Source: Lachnospira sp. UBA5912 | Lineage (GTDB): Bacteria; Bacillota; Clostridia; Lachnospirales; Lachnospiraceae | Assembly (NCBI GenBank): GCA_002435585.1 | Contig: DJDY01000214.1 | Coordinates: 2,554-27,865 of the forward strand | Direction: 5' to 3' | DNA: 25,312 nt | Shown here: positions 15,584 through 22,184 of the stretch, piece by piece | Numbering within the stretch: position 1 is the first letter of the stretch | Layout: each line of letters opens with the position of its first letter | The notes under the pieces: model-generated | What the model was told of the DNA's origin: nothing | What the model saw: only the letters and a program-made list of their open reading frames with translations | Databases searched by the model: none | Position numbers and translations under genes: made by a program

Positions 15584-17293
15584 TCAGATTGTCAGTTTTT
15601 CTGCAACCACCCTGCATCTCTTCTTACAAAACGCCATACCATAAATCAATATATCATCTCTCTGTTCATTTCTTAAGTATGTGTCATACCGCTTGTCCTT
15701 AATCTGCTGGATGGCTTCTTCACAGGCTTTATCCATTCCCTCATACGTTGCAGAATGTTTTAACTCAACAACAATGCCTGCTTTATAATCTTCCGGTTCA
15801 ACGATAATGTCTGCAAAGCCATCTCCAGATTCTACATTAGACTTAACCTCCCAATCAGCATTTGTTGACAAAATGCCTGTTAATAACATATGGTAAGAAT
15901 TTTCTTTTTCACCTTTACGGCTCTTTGTATCAAAAATGCTTATTGTACTGTCAAGCATACGATTAAGATAATCTTCTATATCTTCTGAATTACCTTCCTG
16001 AAAATCTTTCCAGAACGCCTGAAGCTTATTGGTATCTCTTCGTAATGATGCATTTAGCCATTCCCTAATCTGTCTTTTATATACAGTCCTTACTTCTTCG
16101 TTCGGTATCTTAAGACTGAAGACACCATTTTTTGCCTTCTTATCCTGTGTCAGATATCCTGTTGTAAATAATACACTCCATATATTCTCAATGCTGTTAT
16201 CTATTTCATCATACGTCAGCTCCTGATGAATTTCTTTCTCAATTACCCCACCAGCAACAAGCCTTTCAATTTCACTCTTTGTTTTTCTATCCGCCCTGTA
16301 TATCAGCCTTTTAACAAGTTCATTGGAACTTGTATTTATCCAGAAAGCCTGTGGTTCTGCATCCGAAGATGCATTAAGACTATCCACATAATTAATTACA
16401 TCCCATGGACAATATACATCTGCATCACCAAAGTGATAACCATCATACCATTCCTTAGTTTCTTTCAAATGTTCATCCTTATTATAGTAATTTAACAGCT
16501 TCTTTACTTCTTCCTCAGTAAATCCAAACTGCTCATCAAACCTGCAATCAGTAATTGATAGAATTTTAAAGTTATTCAATCCTGTAAATATACTTTCCTT
16601 AGATATTCTAAGACAACCTGTTAATACTGCAAATTGCAGCGCATCATTTGTCTTTAAAGCATTGCCTAACATACCTCTGATTAAAGAAACCATTTCTCTG
16701 TAATAACCATTCTGAAATGCTTTATCTAAAGGAACATCATACTCATCAATTAATATAATTGCCTTCTGACCATAATGTTTATATAATAACTGCGATAATA
16801 ACTTAAGTGAAGATGTCAGCCTATTCTTGTTCCACGAACATTGTCCACTATTCAATTCAATCAGACCATTAAACCTTATTTTATCATTATCTGATAACCT
16901 ATCGCTGTCCGATAGAAATTCAAAATGCTCTGCCACATTCCCTAACAGCTCTGCCATCTCACACTCTGCTTCTTCATAAGTAAGCCCTTCTACACTTTTT
17001 AATGAAATAAATATAACTGGATACTTCCCCATATACTCTTCACATAACTTCTGATTTCCAGTAATATAAAGTCCATTAAACAAACTTTTATCTGTCCCTA
17101 TTTCAAAGAAACTTCTAAGCATACTCATATTCAAAGTTTTACCAAAACGTCTTGGGCGTGTAAAAAGATTAACTTTTCCCCAGTTTTCAAGAAGCTGTTC
17201 TATTAATTTTGTTTTGTCTACATAATAAAAATCAGATTTTCGTATTTTCTCAAAATCATCAATTCCAACTGGCAATCTTAATGGTTCAGTCAT
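15584..17293 (-). CDS. AAA-ATPase-like protein with C-terminal PD-(D/E)XK nuclease domain (PF09820/PF08011 type)
   Basis: A 569-residue protein of a family common in Lachnospiraceae and Bacteroidetes and of unknown function. The N-terminus has the family signature, LPVGIDDFEKIRKSDFYYVDKT, then an atypical Walker A, RPRRFGKT (46-53), and Walker B IDEYD (182-186). The C-terminus has a PD-(D/E)XK nuclease-like core with D495, then E510-L-K512. It lies in a run of defence-type genes, 78 bases after the DUF262 gene, with AGGAG about 10 bases before its ATG. It may belong to the same transcript or be an independent gene. The family occurs as many paralogues per genome, so a link to defence is not certain. 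Confidence 0.85.
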   Translation of the reverse strand: MTEPLRLPVGIDDFEKIRKSDFYYVDKTKLIEQLLENWGKVNLFTRPRRFGKTLNMSMLRSFFEIGTDKSLFNGLYITGNQKLCEEYMGKYPVIFISLKSVEGLTYEEAECEMAELLGNVAEHFEFLSDSDRLSDNDKIRFNGLIELNSGQCSWNKNRLTSSLKLLSQLLYKHYGQKAIILIDEYDVPLDKAFQNGYYREMVSLIRGMLGNALKTNDALQFAVLTGCLRISKESIFTGLNNFKILSITDCRFDEQFGFTEEEVKKLLNYYNKDEHLKETKEWYDGYHFGDADVYCPWDVINYVDSLNASSDAEPQAFWINTSSNELVKRLIYRADRKTKSEIERLVAGGVIEKEIHQELTYDEIDNSIENIWSVLFTTGYLTQDKKAKNGVFSLKIPNEEVRTVYKRQIREWLNASLRRDTNKLQAFWKDFQEGNSEDIEDYLNRMLDSTISIFDTKSRKGEKENSYHMLLTGILSTNADWEVKSNVESGDGFADIIVEPEDYKAGIVVELKHSATYEGMDKACEEAIQQIKDKRYDTYLRNEQRDDILIYGMAFCKKRCRVVAEKLTI

Positions 17294-17371
17294 ATATGAT
17301 AGGCTCCTTTCTGGGTAACAATGTGCCCTTGATAATTCATTATTTAAATAAGTCTAATTACTGAAAAGCTA

Positions 17372-18691
17372 TCATTTCATATCATTCAGCTCTGCTAATT
17401 TCTTTGCAAAAAAGCCTACCTGACGATTTTCATCCAAAAACCATTTTTCTTTAATATGTCTATTAATATCAAGACATTCTTCTTCTATTTCTTTTATTTC
17501 TCCTGTCTTTGATATCGTAAGATTTTCTGCATCAATATCATATCTTGACATAATCAGACCTGTTATTATATATAATGAATGATATTTACTTTCTATTAAT
17601 TCCATATCACTTTCACTCAGATATGATATAAGCCAGTTTATCGTTTCAACAATTATTTTGTTTAAATTTTTTACAAACTCACTTATATCATCTTTTGTAT
17701 GCTCTTTAGAATATAATAAATCTACAGCCTTAACAATTCTATTAGAAGATAAACTTATTATTGATGAATATAATTCAAATGCTATTGTATCATTATCATA
17801 ATATTTTTTTATATTATTTTTATACTTAACACATTGTATAAGTCGCTTGTAGGCTGAATAATGAAATACTTTATCACTATCCTTAATACAACATATAATA
17901 TTATTAAGTCCTATCAAATTCTTAAATATATCAAACTGTCCCTTATCTTTAGCTGCACTTATCTCATAATCTTCTTTGATAAGCTCCAATTCTCTTAAAA
18001 ATGCATCATACTCATCTACAAGTATTGTTTCATTAAGATAATTATTAATCCAGACTGATTGCAATATTTCATATTGAGATAAAGCAACACTGCCAGTATT
18101 AATATTTTTAAACAACTCTGGCAAATCTTCCTTATCACCTTTATATATTATAAGAACTATGTCATCATGCATTATTCTTATATTCTGCTGTAATATATCT
18201 AATAACTCAGCAATTAAGTCCAAGTCATTCAAATATTTAAAAATGTCCGGTTTTGCTTTAATTTTATTATAAAGAACCGTCATTTTTTCATATTGATACA
18301 ATCCATTAAGTCCCTCATACCATCCTTTTATGCAGCTCTTTAATTGGCTCTCTCTTATTCCCAAATCATTTTTGGTTATAAAACCTTTAATATCATCAGA
18401 TATTTTGCTGTAATACTCTTTAAACCCGACTATTTCAGATGGACTTGAAAGATACTGCTGCAATGTATTAATTCTCTGTAATCCATCTATAATATAATAC
18501 TGACCTTCATCTTCATAAAGAGTTAATGCACCTATTGGAAACCCTTTGAATAGGGAAGATATAAGCTGATATTTTTTATTGCTTTTCCAAACGAAGCTTC
18601 TCTGAAAATCTGGTATAGTCAACTTATATGCTGTTAAAAGCTTTTTAATTGTTGTCTGATCCAATACAAACTCCTTTGTCTTATTCTCCAT
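17372..18691 (-). CDS. DUF262 domain protein (ParB/Srx-like, GmrS-like) without HNH domain
   Basis: A 439-residue protein. The N-terminal DUF262 domain shows IPDFQRSFVW (26-35), LISSLFKGFPIGAL, and IIDGLQRINTL with the nucleotide-binding-type DGLQR (69-73). Further on, NINTGSVALSQYEIL is the usual second DUF262 block. In GmrSD-type modification-dependent restriction enzymes DUF262 is joined to a DUF1524 HNH nuclease. Here the C-terminal half has no HNH motif, while a separate HNH gene lies 124 bases upstream. The ATG at 18689-18691 is chosen because AAGGAG lies 11 bases before it; a TTG three codons earlier is only 2 bases from that site. The gene is markedly AT-rich. Function is inferred from context only. 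Confidence 0.8.
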   Translation of the reverse strand: MENKTKEFVLDQTTIKKLLTAYKLTIPDFQRSFVWKSNKKYQLISSLFKGFPIGALTLYEDEGQYYIIDGLQRINTLQQYLSSPSEIVGFKEYYSKISDDIKGFITKNDLGIRESQLKSCIKGWYEGLNGLYQYEKMTVLYNKIKAKPDIFKYLNDLDLIAELLDILQQNIRIMHDDIVLIIYKGDKEDLPELFKNINTGSVALSQYEILQSVWINNYLNETILVDEYDAFLRELELIKEDYEISAAKDKGQFDIFKNLIGLNNIICCIKDSDKVFHYSAYKRLIQCVKYKNNIKKYYDNDTIAFELYSSIISLSSNRIVKAVDLLYSKEHTKDDISEFVKNLNKIIVETINWLISYLSESDMELIESKYHSLYIITGLIMSRYDIDAENLTISKTGEIKEIEEECLDINRHIKEKWFLDENRQVGFFAKKLAELNDMK

Positions 18692-18815
18692 TACTTTCAA
18701 TTCTCCTTTTATAATATGTAAAAACGGACAAAAATATTATCCTTGTTGAACTCTTATCATCATTTTTAAGTATATCATAATATCCATCATCATTAACGAT
18801 ATCTCTAAAAAATTT

Positions 18816-19334
18816 TTATCTATAATTATTTAGGTCTGTTCTATCCAACTTATACATATCTATCATATAAGCTGCCTTCTCTTCTTCACTCTTTGTTAAA
18901 CCATTTGCAACTTTTATAGTTCCATCCATCTTAAATTCAAAATATTTAGATATATCCTTTACTTTTGTAGGGTCTAAATATTTATTTTTATCATAAGGAT
19001 ATTCATTTCTTTTAGTATTACATGTTTTACAGGCACATAAAAGATTTTTCCATTCAAATATTTTACACGGTGTACTTACCTTAGTTTGTATATGTTCAAC
19101 AGTCATTTCCGAATTATAATCCATAATTATTCTTGTACAAAATGAACATCTTCCACCTGTCATATTAAAAAACTCTTCTTTTGTTTCAGGTGTATTATAT
19201 TTATATTTCGACTTATTATCATTGTAAAATTTGTATGCTTCTTTAACAGACATATCTTTTATTAATAGATTAAATTCATCATTTGTCTTTTTTAAATCCT
19301 TTAATGACGATTTTTTTCTTTGTATATATTCCAT
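18816..19334 (-). CDS. HNH endonuclease, PtuB-like (Septu type)
   Basis: A 172-residue protein with a zinc-bound HNH core: C63-x2-C66, catalytic E80-H81 in TVEHIQ, N97 in WKNLLCACKTC, and C102-x2-C105. The flanking layout, with a charged helical N-terminus and a C-terminal FEFKMDGTI segment followed by helices ending in LDRTDLNN, resembles PtuB of the Septu anti-phage system and the related retron-associated HNH family. It begins one base after the ATPase stop codon with AGGAG inside the ATPase gene, so expression is coupled. It is probably a DNA or RNA nuclease activated through the ATPase when phage is sensed. PtuB identity is inferred from motifs and order. Confidence 0.8.
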   Translation of the reverse strand: MEYIQRKKSSLKDLKKTNDEFNLLIKDMSVKEAYKFYNDNKSKYKYNTPETKEEFFNMTGGRCSFCTRIIMDYNSEMTVEHIQTKVSTPCKIFEWKNLLCACKTCNTKRNEYPYDKNKYLDPTKVKDISKYFEFKMDGTIKVANGLTKSEEEKAAYMIDMYKLDRTDLNNYR

Positions 19335-19335
19335 A

Positions 19336-20298
19336 TTACTCTACTCCTAATTTCACCTCTGCTTTAGCAACAAGTCCCGGATATTTAGCTTTTACATTAG
19401 CATATTGTTCACTTAAAATCTCTAAGTCCTTTACAATAACATCCCTATTATATTCTTCTCCACAAATATAATCTCCCAGCCTGTTAATAATCTCTCCCGC
19501 TTCCTTAGGAAATTCTTCAACATTAAAATAAACTTCATAAATATTATCTAAATCTTTATAATACAAATCTGCATTAATTTCATTTAAAATTCCATTATCT
19601 AATTGAAACTTTCTTATATTATAATATCTTGATAATAATAATGGCGAATGTGTTGTAAACACAAAAGAACATTTTGAAAAATCTTCTTTAAACTTTTGCA
19701 ACATACGACTCTGTACATAAACATGTAAAAATGCTTCAATTTCATCTATCATAACAATCGCACTTGTATCGCACAAAAGCTGCTTCAGCTTGTCATATTT
19801 AATATCTTCTATATCTTTATCCCATGTAAACAACCATATAATACTGCAATAAATATTTATAATATTCTCAACGCCATCACTCTGTCTTCTGTCAAAATCA
19901 AATTCATAATCCTCTCCAAACATATATATTATAGCATTTTTAATAACTTGTCTTACCGCATTATTCCTTAACAGATTCTCCCTTATAAGCCTCAAATGTA
20001 AATCAAACTCATTATAACTGTCTTTTTTATATGCAAGAAATTCTTCTATATCTTTTATTTGTGTACTACTTGTATGTGCCTGTCTTACAATCACCCTGTT
20101 GGTAGGAATAAAAAGCGACCTTATATATTCGCCATCATTTACAATACATTTAATATTTTCTTCATCTATAACTTTATCTAATTCTTTAAGAATTGTTGTT
20201 TTTCCTGAATTATTATATCCATAAATACCTATTAACGATTCTGTTACTTCTATGTCCTGTTCTCTAATAACATCGTTACCTTTTAACTTAAATACCAT
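19336..20298 (-). CDS. AAA ATPase, PtuA-like (Septu type)
   Basis: A 320-residue ATPase of the OLD/SMC-like class (AAA_15/AAA_21). Visible motifs are Walker A GYNNSGKT (27-34), an ABC-type signature SDGVEN (140-145), Walker B IVMIDEIE (181-188) with D185 and E186, and switch H217 in FTTHSPLLL. There is no TOPRIM nuclease domain, which argues against an OLD nuclease and for a PtuA-like partner of the downstream HNH gene. The coiled region between Walker A and the signature is short, so the protein is at the small end for PtuA. GGGGAG lies 6-8 bases before the ATG. It is first gene of the cassette and has an upstream sequence shared with two neighbouring operons. Confidence 0.82.
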   Translation of the reverse strand: MVFKLKGNDVIREQDIEVTESLIGIYGYNNSGKTTILKELDKVIDEENIKCIVNDGEYIRSLFIPTNRVIVRQAHTSSTQIKDIEEFLAYKKDSYNEFDLHLRLIRENLLRNNAVRQVIKNAIIYMFGEDYEFDFDRRQSDGVENIINIYCSIIWLFTWDKDIEDIKYDKLKQLLCDTSAIVMIDEIEAFLHVYVQSRMLQKFKEDFSKCSFVFTTHSPLLLSRYYNIRKFQLDNGILNEINADLYYKDLDNIYEVYFNVEEFPKEAGEIINRLGDYICGEEYNRDVIVKDLEILSEQYANVKAKYPGLVAKAEVKLGVE

Positions 20299-20336
20299 TA
20301 TCTCTCCCCTTAATAAATTGTGTTTATTATAAAGCT

Positions 20337-20369
20337 TTATATATTCTTAAAATAAGGATATCATATTTT
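20337..20369 (-). promoter_or_regulatory. Shared upstream element of the Septu-like cassette
   Basis: This 33-base block matches the block at 21825-21857 (upstream of the DUF6978 gene) at 28 of 33 positions without gaps. The conserved core on the minus strand is AAAATATGATA, then TTTAAGAATA-ATAA. It contains a TGATATCCT that could be an extended -10 box. It lies 38 bases before the ATPase ATG. Confidence 0.6.
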
Positions 20370-20429
20370 TTTTACAATTCGATTTTATATAAGTAATGTA
20401 TGTTAGATTTCATATATATTAATTACGCT

Positions 20430-20484
20430 ATAAATAAAAATTGTACCACAAGATACTCATCCATTACCTTGTAGTACAATTTTT
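20430..20484. repeat. Repeat copy 1 with 17-bp hairpin, possible bidirectional terminator
   Basis: Bases 20430-20455 are identical to 25251-25276 (26 bases). In this copy the 17-base arm at 20436-20452 pairs with 20468-20484 with a single mismatch (a G-U pair in RNA) around a 15-base loop. With A-rich and T-rich ends it can serve as a terminator in either direction, and it lies 160 bases past the DUF1828 stop. The left arm recurs near the window end but the right arm there is diverged. Confidence 0.65.
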
Positions 20485-20642
20485 AACACAATACTATACT
20501 ATATATTATTTATATATTGAGCTACAACAACCTTTTCTCCCAATATTTAACCATAGGAAAGAACACACGCTACTCATTATGCACTCAATTCCTGTACATA
20601 CTTATCTTTTTCTGTCCATAATGCAGTATTTATACCATACTC

Positions 20643-21362
20643 TTAAATTGCCCTGATTGCATCTTCAGATATTTTCTTGTCTGTATCTTGTATAAATGTG
20701 TATAACTTTGTTCCTTGTTGGCGCATATCCTTGGTATCATTCCATGAGAATATAATATTTCTTGCTGCATTTAAATCCATATTATTTACTACATTTATTA
20801 ATCTTTCAGGTGTTCTTTTTGAACGCGCAACAGCAAAATCATAATGGGTTGCCAGCTTACCTTTTCCTATCAGACATATATTATTAACATATCTTATATC
20901 ATTTTTATCGAAAAAATTCTGAACATCATCTAAAAAGATTGATTGTACATTACTTCTGGATAAATAAAACATATCACTCACTTTTACCATACACTGTGCT
21001 AACATATGCTTTTTTACTGGTAAATCATTCTCTGTGCAATCTACCATCAATTCGTTATGTTCTGATCTATTAATGCCATATGATGAAACAATAAAGTCTA
21101 ATAAAGACCTTCTTTTAGCACTCGCCCCAATATCAAATCCACCTAATTTTAAGTCACTAATTGTATATCCATCATCTGTAATCGTATACCATCTATTTCC
21201 TTTATCCAATATATAAATATCCACATAATCATTATTTCTATCTAAAAAAGGTAATGTTATACGATAAATATTGTCATTAACCTTATATTGACTAATATTC
21301 TGTTTTAACCAATCTATATATTTTTTCCCATAATCCTTTTCTATCTGCTGTTTCATCATCAT
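20643..21362 (-). CDS. DUF1828/DUF1829 domain protein
   Basis: A 239-residue protein. The N-terminal half matches DUF1828, with YVDIYILDKGNRWYTITDDGYTISDLKLGGFDI (about 46-78). The C-terminal half fits DUF1829, with YDFAVARSKRTPERLINVVNNM and FSWNDTKDMR. Biochemical function is unknown to me. The ATG overlaps the stop of the preceding DUF6978 frame by four bases (ATGA), and the pair looks like a two-gene module. Three consecutive ATG codons begin the frame; the first is used because it is in the overlap. The upstream partner is frameshifted, so this gene may have lost translational coupling. Confidence 0.75.
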   Translation of the reverse strand: MMMKQQIEKDYGKKYIDWLKQNISQYKVNDNIYRITLPFLDRNNDYVDIYILDKGNRWYTITDDGYTISDLKLGGFDIGASAKRRSLLDFIVSSYGINRSEHNELMVDCTENDLPVKKHMLAQCMVKVSDMFYLSRSNVQSIFLDDVQNFFDKNDIRYVNNICLIGKGKLATHYDFAVARSKRTPERLINVVNNMDLNAARNIIFSWNDTKDMRQQGTKLYTFIQDTDKKISEDAIRAI

Positions 21363-21810
21363 ATCACAACCTGTACATTATTAATATTTATATTACAGTA
21401 TTCACAAAATCCAGTAAAAATGTTCATAAATATTATATTGTCTTCATTAAATTTAATCTGAGCAAAATTTTCTAAATCATATGCCCATGGAAAATTTCCT
21501 GTATCATTATCTACCTCTTTATAAATGTGTATATGATTTCTTGATGTCTTTGTACCATCAGGATTTATATAAGGAGGCGAATCTATATCTATCCTTACAA
21601 GTGGTAATTTAGCCAAAGGATATCTGTTTTGCAACTTAAATTTTGATAATTCAATTCTACCACGTCTATCCACATCCAAGAAAAATTTATCATTTGTGCT
21701 TATACTTTTTAAATCAAAAACATCACTTTCACCATTTTATGGTAAGCAAATATTGCTTTTCAAAAAATCTTTTCTAACTCTATTAATTTAAGAAATTCTA
21801 AATTTGTCAA
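21359..21810 (-). pseudogene. DUF6978-like gene broken by frameshifts near its N-terminus
   Basis: A TTG at 21808-21810 with GAGGTGG 7 bases upstream begins TNLEFLKLIELEKIF and then meets TGA after a run of six T. A second frame supplies FEKQYLLTI, and a third gives NGESDVFDLKS and continues uninterrupted to 21359. The downstream part (LDVDRRGRIELSKFKLQNRYP, PLVRIDIDSPPYINPDG, HIHIYKE, WAYDL) has the DUF6978 pattern. Two frame changes, in a T6 and an A4 run, are needed to rebuild one protein of about 150 residues. Either the gene is decaying, the runs are phase-variable, or the assembly has two homopolymer errors. The C-terminal 106-codon frame has only a TTG start with no ribosome site. Confidence 0.65.
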
Positions 21811-21824
21811 CTCTACACCACCTC

Positions 21825-21883
21825 TTATGTATTCTTAAAGTGAGATTATCATATTTTCATTTTCATTTCAATTTAATTTTATC
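21825..21883 (-). promoter_or_regulatory. Shared upstream elements of the DUF6978/DUF1828 module
   Basis: Bases 21825-21857 match the block before the Septu-like ATPase at 28 of 33 positions. Bases 21865-21883 match 24759-24777 before the helicase gene at 17 of 19. On the minus strand TTGAAA, 17 bases, then TAATCT with a TG one base before gives a plausible extended -10 promoter. The block ends 14 bases before the TTG start of the pseudogene. Confidence 0.6.
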
Positions 21884-22014
21884 GTAAACGCACCATACCA
21901 TAAAAGTGCTTTTATCCTATCATTCTTCCTTCCATTAGCAACAACTAATTCTGTAGATGCAGAAGTTTCTTTAGGTATAGGTTGGAGCTTTTACCAAGAT
22001 TCCGAAAGAACATC

Positions 22015-22049
22015 AAAAAAAGAGAGCGTACAGTTTTCCCATACGCTCT
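22015..22049 (-). terminator. Rho-independent terminator of the helicase-nuclease gene
   Basis: On the minus strand AGAGCGTA (22042-22049) pairs with TACGCTCT (22023-22030) around an 11-base loop, followed by CTTTTTTT. It lies about 135 bases after the helicase stop codon. Confidence 0.85.
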
Positions 22050-22184
22050 GATGCTGTGACTGCTATTTAGTTGTTATTATTATGTCGGCACTGTTCAACA
22101 AACTCAAATTAGCAAAATTATACAATAAGCATGACTTTACATAAATCTATTGCTTTTTACTTTCCTTACCTATAATTTATCCCT

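Larger units (their letters stand above)
20299..20642. other. Intergenic region upstream of the Septu-like cassette
   Basis: This 344-base gap contains a long hairpin and repeat (20430-20484) close to the end of the DUF1828 gene. It also contains the shared upstream element (20337-20369) 38 bases before the ATPase start. The rest is AT-rich with no supported coding frame. Confidence 0.5.
21811..22184. other. Intergenic region between the helicase gene and the DUF6978 pseudogene
   Basis: This 374-base gap holds the helicase terminator (22015-22049) and the shared upstream elements of the DUF6978 gene (21825-21857 and 21865-21883). Between them, 21868-21990 is an open frame of about 40 codons on the minus strand without a start codon that I do not recognise. 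Confidence 0.5.

Noticed and set aside
21868..21990. An open frame of about 40 codons on the minus strand between the helicase terminator and the DUF6978 start
   Set aside because: It has no start codon at its head and no ribosome site, and it runs into the shared promoter block. It is noted only as a possible gene remnant.
17294..22184. CRISPR array or retron RNA associated with the defence genes
   Set aside because: No regularly spaced direct repeats, no cas genes and no reverse transcriptase are present. The PtuAB-like pair is therefore not part of a visible retron.
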